A DNA stretch of 64,000 nucleotides from contig NZ_JAOTEN010000002.1 of the NCBI RefSeq assembly GCF_025628965.1, positions 496,001 through 560,000 of the forward strand, given 5' to 3'. Position 1 is the stretch's first letter. Every line of letters starts with the position of its first letter. This document shows positions 17,915-26,249 of the stretch, piece by piece. The position numbers were made by a program, and so were the translations under genes. The notes under the pieces are model-generated. The model did not search any database. It saw only the letters and a list, made by a program, of their open reading frames with translations, and was not told the DNA's origin. The stretch is from Chryseobacterium gilvum. Its GTDB lineage: Bacteria; Bacteroidota; Bacteroidia; Flavobacteriales; Weeksellaceae.

Positions 17915-18904
17915 CTAATTTAACTGAAATTCTGCAATTACCGGATAATGATCTGATAATTTTACGGAACGGTCTACTTCATAATGAATGGGTTTGATGC
18001 TTTTTGAAGTAAAAATATAATCAATCCGTAAAGGGAATTTGTAATCATGAAAGCTTGTCCCGCTGCCTCTTCCTGCTTCGAAGAATGCATCCTGCAATCC
18101 TTCGGAAAGGTGATAATATTCATAAGAATTGGGGACAGAATTTAAATCTCCTGCTACAATTACAGGATAAGGAGATTCATCAATGCTTTTCCGGATGATT
18201 TGTATCTGTTCCTGGTGGGCCTTAAAAGTCGGAATCAATTTCCGGACAATATTTTTAATTTTTTCTTCGTCTTGCCCGCCGTTTCCGTTGAGCTTCATCA
18301 TGCTCTTTTCAAACTTAAAAGGCTGCAGGTACGTATTAATAAAACGGTAGATTTTGCCTTTTATTTCAATGTCTGTCTGGTCAGAATATGCATTAAACCC
18401 TTCATATTCACCTACAATCAGATCTTTATGACCCACAATTTTATGCCTGGAATAAAACGAAATCACAGGAATTTTGTGGTCTCGTTTTATATCCCCCAAC
18501 TGATATTCATTCTCTCCGTCTTCCTGAAGAAAAACAACATCGGCGTTTTGATCACGAATAAATTTTTCGATTTTGCTTTTTCCAAACTTTCCTCCTTTGA
18601 CGTTAAATGTTATCATTTTAAAATTAGAAGTTTCTTTTTTCTCCGTAGAATAGTTGACCCATCTTTTCACAGGATTTAAAAAAAACAAACCTAAAAACAT
18701 AAATAAAAAAGCTCTTTTTTTCCAGGAGAAAATCCAGAAAAATGTAAGTAAAACGTACCCGATTATTAACACCGGAAATCCTAATGAAAGCAGATTAAAC
18801 CACCCGAAAATCTTAGGCGGAATATAGTCATTCATTAAAACACCCAACAGTAAAAAAAACAGGGTAATGTGCAGTATGAAAAGAATGAGGCGAAATATTT
18901 TCAT
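17915..18904 (-). CDS. Endonuclease/exonuclease/phosphatase family membrane protein
   Basis: The 329-aa protein begins with about three membrane helices (residues 3-25, 35-60, 66-80). An EEP-fold domain follows: TFNVKGGKFG, VFLQEDGE (metal-binding Glu), VAGDLNSVPNS and SDHYPVIAEF. The catalytic core should face the periplasm or cytoplasm depending on topology. Family members are phosphodiesterases acting on nucleic acids or lipids; the substrate here is unknown. It follows the rhomboid gene by 4 nt. Confidence 0.9.
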   Translation of the reverse strand: MKIFRLILFILHITLFFLLLGVLMNDYIPPKIFGWFNLLSLGFPVLIIGYVLLTFFWIFSWKKRAFLFMFLGLFFLNPVKRWVNYSTEKKETSNFKMITFNVKGGKFGKSKIEKFIRDQNADVVFLQEDGENEYQLGDIKRDHKIPVISFYSRHKIVGHKDLIVGEYEGFNAYSDQTDIEIKGKIYRFINTYLQPFKFEKSMMKLNGNGGQDEEKIKNIVRKLIPTFKAHQEQIQIIRKSIDESPYPVIVAGDLNSVPNSYEYYHLSEGLQDAFFEAGRGSGTSFHDYKFPLRIDYIFTSKSIKPIHYEVDRSVKLSDHYPVIAEFQLN

Positions 18905-18908
18905 TGGC

Positions 18909-19634
18909 TTAATTAAATCGGTACAGATGTTTTCTCCAGATTCTGGCGAGGATAAACCCTACAATTGCCCCGCCAACATGAGCGAGATGGGCAATGCCGC
19001 CGGAATTCCCAAAAACTCCTAAATAAATTGAAACGATTATGACAATGGGTAGCACATATTTTACCTTAACAGGAATCGGGATAAACATAATCCCGATTTT
19101 TGATTCGGGATATAAAGTGGCAAATGCAGCAATTACTCCAAAAATGGCTCCGGAAGCACCTACCATTCCTCCCGCTAAACCTTCATATAATTGGCGTGCC
19201 ATCGGGTTTTTTAAATATATGGTTTCGCTATATCCATAAACACCGATATTTGATCTCGAATAAATCTCAGAAACATCTACGTTCATTTCCTGTAGTTGCG
19301 ATATTAATTTCTGAATTTCAATAAAGTTCCATGCATTAAAAAGAAAAAAGGCGCCTAGTCCACTTAAAAAATATAAAATCAAATATTTTTTTCCGCCTAA
19401 AGACTGCTCCAATATGGGTCCGAAGCTAAACAGGGTGAGCATATTAAAAGCAATATGTACGATACCTCCATGCATAAACATATGTGTGATAATTTGCCAT
19501 GACTTAAAATTTGGAGAAAAGGGATAAAACCCGGTTAATACATAGCCAAGTTGTGGAAATAGGTATGATACTATAAAAACAACAATGTTAAGTATAATCA
19601 GGTTTCTGGTAATTGGCGGTATAGTATTAAACAT
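18909..19634 (-). CDS. Rhomboid family intramembrane serine protease
   Basis: The 241-aa protein has six or more membrane helices. Motifs are HMFMHGGIVHIAFNM (51-65), the catalytic serine in GASGAIFG (Ser161), and the catalytic histidine in AHVGGAIVG (His219). It cleaves membrane proteins within the bilayer; substrates are unknown. It starts 5 nt after mutL, so the two are in one operon. Confidence 0.95.
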   Translation of the reverse strand: MFNTIPPITRNLIILNIVVFIVSYLFPQLGYVLTGFYPFSPNFKSWQIITHMFMHGGIVHIAFNMLTLFSFGPILEQSLGGKKYLILYFLSGLGAFFLFNAWNFIEIQKLISQLQEMNVDVSEIYSRSNIGVYGYSETIYLKNPMARQLYEGLAGGMVGASGAIFGVIAAFATLYPESKIGIMFIPIPVKVKYVLPIVIIVSIYLGVFGNSGGIAHLAHVGGAIVGFILARIWRKHLYRFN

Positions 19635-19639
19635 CTTCT

Positions 19640-21415
19640 TTAAAATTTATTTTTAAAATCATTGAAGGGAACTTCATAAAAGCATCTTTTTCCGGAAGGT
19701 AAAAACTCAGGGAAACCAAGTGCCGTAAAGTCTTTGATCAGTTGTTCTGCATCATGTTTGTAAATAAAATCAAATCGGGATTTTGATTGTATTTTTGCCC
19801 ATTGATTGTGATAATACTGCATAAATTCTTCTTCGGTTTTATATTCCAGGATATCAAAAAGATTTTCCAGAAATTTCATTACCTGGGTTTCTTTCAGCCC
19901 TTCCGGAATGGTGTCTATACGAAGCACGTTTTCATGGGCAATCTTCATATCGAAGCCAAGTTCAGGTAAGTATTTTTTGATTGATTTATATTTATTTCTC
20001 TCAATTTCATTCATGTGATATTCCAGAGAGAAGAGCAAAGCATGGCTCGTATTGCCTTTTTTGGTGTTTTTATTGTTTTCGGCCACCAAAAGACGGTGCA
20101 TCCTTCCCAGATCCAGCATCAATGTTCTGTCGCCTTTATTAAACAGCCAGTATCCGTTGGGAAGACGCATCAGATCTTCATCGAAATCTTCATCTTCAAA
20201 AAGATTGATCTTTGAAGGTTCGGCAGAAATATTCTGATGATACATTTCCGTCAGGTTATGAATTTCCGTTTTGGTGACTTCTCTTTCTTCAGAAAAAGGA
20301 TTGTAATTACGGTCTACGGTAATTTCAGGCATTTTCATGCTGGTCGTATTGCCTTTGCTCGGAAAACTTTTCTGCATGATCTCATCCAGCTGCGGATCCC
20401 GTTCAAAATCAAGGCTTGGCGCAATATTGTAGATTCCTAACGATCTTTTGATCGTAGAGCGGATTAAAGCAAAAATTAAATGCTCATCTTCAAACTTTAC
20501 TTCTGTTTTCTGTGGATGAATATTGACATCAATTTTCTCAGGATTCAGTTCTAAATACAGGAAAAAAGTAGGAATATATCCCGGCAAAAGAAGCCCGTCA
20601 AACGCTTCCTGCACGGCTTTATTGAAATAGGGGCTTTTAAAATACCTTCCGTTGACGAAAAGAAACTGTTCGCCCCTGGTTTTTTTTGCTCCTTCAGGTT
20701 TTGCAACAAACCCGTGAAGCTGACACCACAGAATATCTTCTCTTATAGGAATCAGCTGCGGCTGTAGTTTTCTTCCGAAAATATCGACAATACGCTGCAT
20801 CTGGCTTCCTTTTCTTAATCGAAATACAGGATCATCATCATGAAACATGGAAAACTCAAGGTTTTCATGAGCCAGGGCAACCCGCTGAAACTCATCAATT
20901 ACATGCCTGAATTCGATATTGTTATTTTTAAGGAATTTTCTTCTTGCGGGAACATTGTAAAAGAGGTTTTTCACTAAAAAATTAGATCCTTCAGCCGTTT
21001 GTATAGGCTCCTGAAACTGAAAAATCCCACCTTCAATATAAATGTTGGTCCCTAAAGGGTTCTCTTTCGGTTTGGTTCTCAACTCAACCTGAGAAACCGC
21101 TGCAATGGAAGCCAAAGCCTCGCCGCGGAAACCTTTTGTGGCAATTTTAAAAATATCTTCTGTGGCTCTTATTTTTGAGGTAGCATGTCGTTCAAAGGCC
21201 ATTCTCGCATCGGTTTCAGACATTCCTTTTCCGTCATCTACCACCTGAATGAGGTTTTTCCCGGCATCTCGTATAATCAGCTCTATTTTTGAAGCTCCGG
21301 CGTCAATGGCATTTTCCAGAAGCTCTTTTACAATAGAGGCGGGCCTTTGCACAACCTCTCCGGCTGCAATTTGGTTGGCTACATGATCCGGTAAAAGCTG
21401 AATAATATCTGACAT
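19640..21415 (-). CDS. mutL: DNA mismatch repair protein MutL
   Basis: The N-terminal GHKL ATPase is intact: LPDHVANQIAAGEVVQRP, KELLENAIDAGA, VVDDGKGM, FERHATSKI and GFRGEALASI. The C-terminal dimerisation domain is present, but the usual metal-binding motif DQHA(x)2E is replaced by DLGRMHRLLVAE, and the CPHGRP-like motif reads LPSGKRCFYE. I start at 21415 (MSDIIQLLPD, 591 aa) because a perfect -7 box lies just upstream, within the region a longer start would use. It is the first gene of a minus-strand operon. Confidence 0.95.
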   Translation of the reverse strand: MSDIIQLLPDHVANQIAAGEVVQRPASIVKELLENAIDAGASKIELIIRDAGKNLIQVVDDGKGMSETDARMAFERHATSKIRATEDIFKIATKGFRGEALASIAAVSQVELRTKPKENPLGTNIYIEGGIFQFQEPIQTAEGSNFLVKNLFYNVPARRKFLKNNNIEFRHVIDEFQRVALAHENLEFSMFHDDDPVFRLRKGSQMQRIVDIFGRKLQPQLIPIREDILWCQLHGFVAKPEGAKKTRGEQFLFVNGRYFKSPYFNKAVQEAFDGLLLPGYIPTFFLYLELNPEKIDVNIHPQKTEVKFEDEHLIFALIRSTIKRSLGIYNIAPSLDFERDPQLDEIMQKSFPSKGNTTSMKMPEITVDRNYNPFSEEREVTKTEIHNLTEMYHQNISAEPSKINLFEDEDFDEDLMRLPNGYWLFNKGDRTLMLDLGRMHRLLVAENNKNTKKGNTSHALLFSLEYHMNEIERNKYKSIKKYLPELGFDMKIAHENVLRIDTIPEGLKETQVMKFLENLFDILEYKTEEEFMQYYHNQWAKIQSKSRFDFIYKHDAEQLIKDFTALGFPEFLPSGKRCFYEVPFNDFKNKF

Positions 21416-21433
21416 AAATAATAAATGAACGTA

Positions 21434-21441
21434 CAAAAATA
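21434..21441 (-). promoter_or_regulatory. -7 box for the mutL operon
   Basis: On the minus strand this reads TATTTTTG, a perfect TAnnTTTG. It ends 18 nt before the mutL ATG at 21415 and supports that start. Confidence 0.6.
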
Positions 21442-21526
21442 GTCAAAGCAAATAAGAATTAAAATAATAATAGAATGAATTAAAGCTTAAGTAAAGAAGA
21501 ACTTTATTATCTTTCAAAAATTATAT

Positions 21527-21557
21527 AAGTTCCTGATTGATTTTCATTCAGGAACTT
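21527..21557. terminator. Hairpin between mutL and the YoaK gene
   Basis: AAGTTCCTGA and TCAGGAACTT form a perfect 10-bp stem with an 11-nt loop. On the minus strand the long T-run precedes the stem and only an AT-rich ATATAATTTTT follows, so its terminator role for the YoaK gene is likely but not textbook. Confidence 0.5.
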
Positions 21558-21601
21558 AAAAAAAAAACTAACGATATTAAGATTGTGTTTTACAGAAAGG
21601 A

Positions 21602-22456
21602 TTACATCATTTTTTCGTCTAAAACCAGTTTTGATTTTCGTTTTCCGCTTTCTTTTTCCATTATTTCGGCAGTTCCGTGTATTTTATCATACAGATATGC
21701 CATCAGATTGGGGCGGTTATAAATTTTTGTATATCGGTACTTGGTTTTAAAGTGTCTGATATGAATGGTATAAAAATCATATCCTATCACTACCATAAGA
21801 CACAAGCTGATTACATAAAACACACTAAACTCCAGATAATAATACGTTAATCCTGAAAATACAGCACCTGCGATGTAAGCAGTCATAATGCTCATTAATA
21901 GTTTGGCTCTTCCGATCAGCTCAGGGTTTTTTCTGTATTCTTTTTGCATAAACATTGAAAATAAAATCCCAAGATCCGTTGTGGTACCGGTAAGATGGGT
22001 CGTTTTCACCGAAAAATTTGAAATGCTCGCGGTAAGACCATTTTGAAGACCTGTTGCAAAAAGCATCACAGCAACAAGATATTCTGCTTCTTCCAGAGTT
22101 TTCTGATAATAGAATTGCCCATAAATTCCTACTGCCAAAAGGCATAAGATTTCTAAAAACAGCGGCATTGCATGAGCAAAATATTGGCTGATTTTGTTAA
22201 AATTGATTACAAAAAAATTGGCAACAAAACTTCCGAAAAAGAAAAGAAAGATCCATGCTCCTACTACGGCAACCTGCGACCAGTTTCCTTTGCTGATCTC
22301 TGCGGCAAATACTGCGTAATGTCCTGTAACATTGGAGGTAAAAGACAGAAATATGAGAAGGGAAGCGATGTTGATCGTTCCTGCGGTGAAAGCAGTCAGT
22401 GTTCCTAATCTGATATTGTCTCCCAACGTTCTGCTGTTGCTATAATTTCTTAACAT
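21602..22456 (-). CDS. YoaK family (DUF1275) membrane protein
   Basis: The 284-aa protein has about six membrane helices. It shows DUF1275 features such as RLGTLTAFTAGTINIASLL at the start, SNVTGHYAVFA, and GLQNGLTASISNFSVKTTHLTGTTTDLG in the middle. The family has no established biochemical role. It starts 16 nt after the stop of the Usp-like gene at 22473, so the two form an operon. Confidence 0.88.
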   Translation of the reverse strand: MLRNYSNSRTLGDNIRLGTLTAFTAGTINIASLLIFLSFTSNVTGHYAVFAAEISKGNWSQVAVVGAWIFLFFFGSFVANFFVINFNKISQYFAHAMPLFLEILCLLAVGIYGQFYYQKTLEEAEYLVAVMLFATGLQNGLTASISNFSVKTTHLTGTTTDLGILFSMFMQKEYRKNPELIGRAKLLMSIMTAYIAGAVFSGLTYYYLEFSVFYVISLCLMVVIGYDFYTIHIRHFKTKYRYTKIYNRPNLMAYLYDKIHGTAEIMEKESGKRKSKLVLDEKMM

Positions 22457-22472
22457 TTTTATGCTTTTAAAT

Positions 22473-22970
22473 TTATACTTCTACAAAAATTTCTGCCAGT
22501 TTTCCTTTTTCAGGCATATATTCTTTGTTCTCAACGATGATTTCTCTCACAGGAATGTGTTTGGCTTTTTTAATAAAAGAGGAAAGGTCAAATTTTCCTT
22601 TGGTGTTTTTATTTTTTAAAGAAGTAGAATAGTATGCTTCGTCAACATTCTGAGCGGCCAGATAATTCTCAAAGGTTCTTTGAAAGCTTCCGGTGAAAAC
22701 ATCGCACACAATTTTACCAACCAGAGAAGGATATTTATTTTTGATAATACCATATGCATTACAGAATTCTCTGTTTCTGATTTTATTTAAAACCGTTGAT
22801 TTGGTATTGAATAAAAGATCTCTGATAGAATCTCCTGTGTCATATCCTGATACAAGCAAAATATTGTATCGCGTGTCTTTTTCAGTATGGTCTTTTTCTT
22901 TCAGAATTTTCTTTAGAAGAATTAAAGATTCAAGAGAAAAGTCGGTCTCAATTAAAATAGTTCTGATCAT
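22473..22970 (-). CDS. Usp-like alpha/beta protein of unknown function
   Basis: The 165-aa protein starts MIRTILIETDFSLESLILLK and has a later VREIIVENKEYMPEKGKLAEIFVEV strand-rich end. This is reminiscent of single universal stress protein domains, but the ATP-binding GxxG motif is missing. No signal or membrane segment is seen. It is first in an operon with the YoaK gene. Function is unknown. Confidence 0.75.
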   Translation of the reverse strand: MIRTILIETDFSLESLILLKKILKEKDHTEKDTRYNILLVSGYDTGDSIRDLLFNTKSTVLNKIRNREFCNAYGIIKNKYPSLVGKIVCDVFTGSFQRTFENYLAAQNVDEAYYSTSLKNKNTKGKFDLSSFIKKAKHIPVREIIVENKEYMPEKGKLAEIFVEV

Positions 22971-23005
22971 ATCTTTAGATTTTGGATGTTATCTTTTTGA
23001 TAGTA

Positions 23006-23013
23006 CAAAACTA
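23006..23013 (-). promoter_or_regulatory. -7 box for the Usp-like/YoaK operon
   Basis: The minus strand reads TAGTTTTG, a perfect TAnnTTTG, 35 nt before the ATG at 22970. Confidence 0.5.
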
Positions 23014-23110
23014 TACTGATGAAATTAGAAGGCGTTTGGAATCAAATTAAAATCCAATTAAAGAGATTAAAATACGATTAGAATTGCATTTCGAAGAAAT
23101 CTTTTCAGAA

Positions 23111-24520
23111 TTAAGACGGTACTTTTACTTTTGGTCTGCTATACATTGTAGGGAAACGCAGCTGTACAGTGGTTCCCTGATTTTCGTGTGAACTTACGAT
23201 CAGTTCCCCATTATGCATTCTCACAATATTTCTGGCAAGAGGCAACCCAATGCCGTATCCTTCATAGTTTCTGGTATTTGAAGCACGGAAAAAAGGATCA
23301 TAGATTTTATTCATTTCAGATTCAGGAATGCCGATTCCCAAATCTTTAATAATGATGTAGACATCGGTATCTGTAGCACCTAAAGAAACTTTAACCTGTT
23401 GAAAATTAGAATACTTACATCCATTGCTGATAATATTGGCGACAGCAAGATGAAGCAGTTGTTCGTTTCCCTGCACTTTAAGTTTTTTGGGATTGTCGGG
23501 AAGCATGCTGATGTCGAGATAAATATTATTTCGGGAATCAATTTTTCTGGAAGTTTCTATGACGTCCCATAAAAGCTGATCCATTCGGATTTGATCTATT
23601 TTCTGGATTTTTCCGTTGAAACCGGTTTGTGCAATCATCAGAAGTGCTTTAATTTTTTTATCAAGCTTCTCGGCCTCATCCAGAATGATCTCCAGCGTTT
23701 CTTTATACTCTTCTGCTGTTCTGCCGATGGAGAGCGCAACGTCTGCCTCACCCATAATTGAAGTAAGAGGGGTTCTCAATTCATGGGAAACATTGCCAAT
23801 CAGATGATTCTGGGTTTCAAAGGAAGTTTCAATCCTCGTGAGCATCGTGTTGAAGGTATCTACCAACTCATTCAGTTCTTTATTATCCGGATGAGGTTCC
23901 AATCTTAAATGAAGATTTTCTGAGCTGATCTGTTTTACTTTTCCTGTGATTTTAAGAATAGGTTTAAATAAAGTTTTTGACAGATAAAAAGAGAAAATCA
24001 TACTGAAAAATAGGGAAAGAATAATGCACGTAATCAGCGTTTTTTTAAGAAAGCCAAGATAATATACCACATAATGGTTTTTGGCTGAAGCAATGGCAAT
24101 GTATTCTTTATCATGAAATCTGAAAGACTGACCGATGTAATAAAATTCGGTGTCATTGTAGTTGTCTTCCCCTTTTTTAACGATATTTTTAAAAAAAGTG
24201 TCCGGAATTTTTACTTCCCGGGATATTTGTGTAAAGTTGGTATCTGCAGGAACGGCGAACACATAATCTTTTTCCATTGGAAGCTCTTCGTCATTAAGAC
24301 CATTGAGAATATGATTTTCTGGAAGATCAAGTTGTTTTTTGCTTTTTTCGATCTGAACGATGGTTGCAGTACGTATTTTAAGGAGCTCATAAAATCGCTG
24401 ATGCGAAAAATTAACGATAGAAAAGTAAACCAATCCGCCAAAAATCAAAATAACAGTTGTAAAAACGACCATTAAGAGAATCATGGTTTTGGTTTGATTG
24501 GTAACGACTTTGTTAAACAT
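23111..24520 (-). CDS. Sensor histidine kinase (HAMP-HisKA-HATPase)
   Basis: The 469-aa protein has membrane helices at about 12-34 and 160-182 bounding a periplasmic sensor of ~125 residues. A HAMP region follows (SKTLFKPILKITGKVKQIS), then the H box GNVSHELRTPLTSIMGE (phospho-His 246). ATP-site motifs are ANIISNGCKYS, DLGIGIPESEM and GYGIGLPLARNI. It starts one base after the partner regulator ends, so they are co-translated. The signal sensed is unknown. Confidence 0.96.
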   Translation of the reverse strand: MFNKVVTNQTKTMILLMVVFTTVILIFGGLVYFSIVNFSHQRFYELLKIRTATIVQIEKSKKQLDLPENHILNGLNDEELPMEKDYVFAVPADTNFTQISREVKIPDTFFKNIVKKGEDNYNDTEFYYIGQSFRFHDKEYIAIASAKNHYVVYYLGFLKKTLITCIILSLFFSMIFSFYLSKTLFKPILKITGKVKQISSENLHLRLEPHPDNKELNELVDTFNTMLTRIETSFETQNHLIGNVSHELRTPLTSIMGEADVALSIGRTAEEYKETLEIILDEAEKLDKKIKALLMIAQTGFNGKIQKIDQIRMDQLLWDVIETSRKIDSRNNIYLDISMLPDNPKKLKVQGNEQLLHLAVANIISNGCKYSNFQQVKVSLGATDTDVYIIIKDLGIGIPESEMNKIYDPFFRASNTRNYEGYGIGLPLARNIVRMHNGELIVSSHENQGTTVQLRFPTMYSRPKVKVPS

Positions 24521-24521
24521 C

Positions 24522-25229
24522 TTATGGATTTTTTAAAACGTAGCCCATTCCTATCACGGTGTGAATGAGTTTATTATCTTCCTGATTGTCAATTTTTTTC
24601 CTCAAATAATTCACATAAACATCCACCACATTGGTGCCGAGCTCATAGTTGACCCCCCATACTGTATCCAGAATTTCTGCTCTGGAAATCACTTTTTCGG
24701 GATTATTGATAAAATAAAGCAAAAGTTTGTATTCAGTGGAAGTTAACGAAATCTCTTCTCCTGCGCGGGTAACTTTTTTGGTATAATCATTTACCACTAT
24801 ATCTGAAAACTGAAAAATATATCCCTGATCTGTCTCATTTTCAGGGGTTTCAGTGGCCAGAATGGGATTGCTGCGTCTCAACAGCGATTTTATACGTGCA
24901 ACGAGCTCTATAAATTTGAATGGTTTCACCAGATAATCGTCACCACCGCTTTCCAGGCCGAGAACAATATTTTCTGAAGTTCCGAGTGCTGTTAAAAAAA
25001 GAATGGGTACCTGTTTGTTGTGTCTTCTGATTTCTTTACAGACATCCAATCCATTCATTTCCGGAAGCATAATGTCTAAAATTACGAGATCAAAATCATT
25101 TTCCAGCACAAGATTTACCCCGGTACGACCGTCAAATGCCACAGAAACTTCATATCCTTTTTCCTGCAGTCCTTTTTTAATGAAAGAAACAACGCTGGTT
25201 TCATCTTCGATCAGTACAATTTTTTTCAT
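24522..25229 (-). CDS. OmpR/PhoB-family response regulator
   Basis: The 235-aa protein has a receiver domain with IEDE (acidic pocket, about 8-10), phospho-acceptor Asp52 in VILDIMLPEMNG, TALG and VKPF (Lys about 103). A winged-helix domain follows (LTSTEYKLLLYFINNPEKVISRAEILD, VVDVYVNYLRKKI, GMGYVLK). It partners the kinase at 23111. A -7 box lies upstream and a terminator separates it from the accessory operon. Confidence 0.97.
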   Translation of the reverse strand: MKKIVLIEDETSVVSFIKKGLQEKGYEVSVAFDGRTGVNLVLENDFDLVILDIMLPEMNGLDVCKEIRRHNKQVPILFLTALGTSENIVLGLESGGDDYLVKPFKFIELVARIKSLLRRSNPILATETPENETDQGYIFQFSDIVVNDYTKKVTRAGEEISLTSTEYKLLLYFINNPEKVISRAEILDTVWGVNYELGTNVVDVYVNYLRKKIDNQEDNKLIHTVIGMGYVLKNP

Positions 25230-25245
25230 AAAGCAACGAATTTCA

Positions 25246-25253
25246 CAAAAATA
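25246..25253 (-). promoter_or_regulatory. -7 box for the OmpR-type two-component operon
   Basis: The minus strand reads TATTTTTG (perfect TAnnTTTG), 16 nt before the ATG at 25229. Confidence 0.6.
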
Positions 25254-25292
25254 AGGAAAAGATTGGAAATGAATATTTAGTATATAAAAATT

Positions 25293-25318
25293 AAAAGACG
25301 AAGAAAACTTCGTCTTTT
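25293..25318 (-). terminator. Terminator at the end of the 12-gene accessory operon
   Basis: The perfect 11-bp stem AAAAGACGAAG/CTTCGTCTTTT has a 4-nt loop, with T-rich sequence on the minus-strand exit. It sits 27 nt after the stop of the vWA lipoprotein gene. Confidence 0.88.
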
Positions 25319-25345
25319 AAATGAATGATATTATTGAAGAGTGTT

Positions 25346-26239
25346 TTATTTACCTGAAATTGCTTTTAAAATAATTGGTTCCAGATTAGAAGGTAAATCA
25401 GCAGATTTTATCTGATAATTTTTGATTTTCATTTCTTTAAACCAGTTTTCCCAGTATTCTTTGATTACGCTTTCTTCAAAAGGATTTCCTTTTTCCGGGT
25501 TGATTCCCAGGACGATTACTTCAAGATTGGTCAGATTATCATTGGCTTTCACATAGCCATAACCGTTTTTTTTGATAATGTCTTTAAAATTAGACGTGTT
25601 GAGATTATTGGCCTTTATCAGTTTAGTCGTGAGGTAAGAAGTTTTGGATGAATTTTCATTTTTTTCTTCAAATCTGGTATTTTTGTGATACATATATCCG
25701 TCTGTCAAAATAAAGAGAATATTTCTTTTATCATTTTTTATACAGTAATCATTAATTTTATTTTTGAAAAACTCCCAAATATCAGAACCGACATAATTTT
25801 TGTCATGAATGGCAGACTGATAAATATTTAAAGGTAATTCGGAATATTTTTTCTCCACAGAACTGAAATAATCTTTCCGTGTATTTTTATCGAAAGTGAT
25901 TTTAAGATCTTTTGTAAAATCATTTATTTTCGAATCAGAAGGTTCGGGATTGAAGAAAACTTGCATCTGATCATCACAGGTAATAATTCTTTTAGATTTG
26001 ATATGATTTAAAAATCCCTTCTCAATCGCTTTGATGTATTCTGTGTCTCTCCGGAAATATTCCATTGTGGGATTTGGATTGGTTTCAGGATCAATCCTGT
26101 CTGATAAATCAATTAAAATGCTGACATTAATGTTGTTTGGGTCAGAAACAATTGAGTCTTTTTTATTACTATAGGGAGAGGTTTCTTTACAACAAGAAAC
26201 CAGAGAAATAATGAGTAATACGTAAAATATTTTTTTCAT
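25346..26239 (-). CDS. vWA-like lipoprotein, last gene of the accessory operon
   Basis: The 297-aa protein has a lipoprotein signal with lipobox LVSC (Cys16, followed by Cys17). The mature part opens like a von Willebrand A domain: VSILIDLSDRIDPET resembles the first metal-site strand (DxSD in place of DxSxS), and NILFILTDGYMYHKN matches the TDG strand. Such domains bind partners through a metal ion. It begins 10 nt after the coiled-coil membrane protein gene. Role in the operon is inferred: a surface or periplasmic partner-binding component. Confidence 0.85.
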   Translation of the reverse strand: MKKIFYVLLIISLVSCCKETSPYSNKKDSIVSDPNNINVSILIDLSDRIDPETNPNPTMEYFRRDTEYIKAIEKGFLNHIKSKRIITCDDQMQVFFNPEPSDSKINDFTKDLKITFDKNTRKDYFSSVEKKYSELPLNIYQSAIHDKNYVGSDIWEFFKNKINDYCIKNDKRNILFILTDGYMYHKNTRFEEKNENSSKTSYLTTKLIKANNLNTSNFKDIIKKNGYGYVKANDNLTNLEVIVLGINPEKGNPFEESVIKEYWENWFKEMKIKNYQIKSADLPSNLEPIILKAISGK

Positions 26240-26249
26240 GGGTTATTTA

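Noticed and set aside
18200..18679. 159-aa plus-strand frame inside the EEP gene
   Set aside because: It is antisense to a gene with clear nuclease motifs; the content is Phe/Leu-rich shadow sequence.
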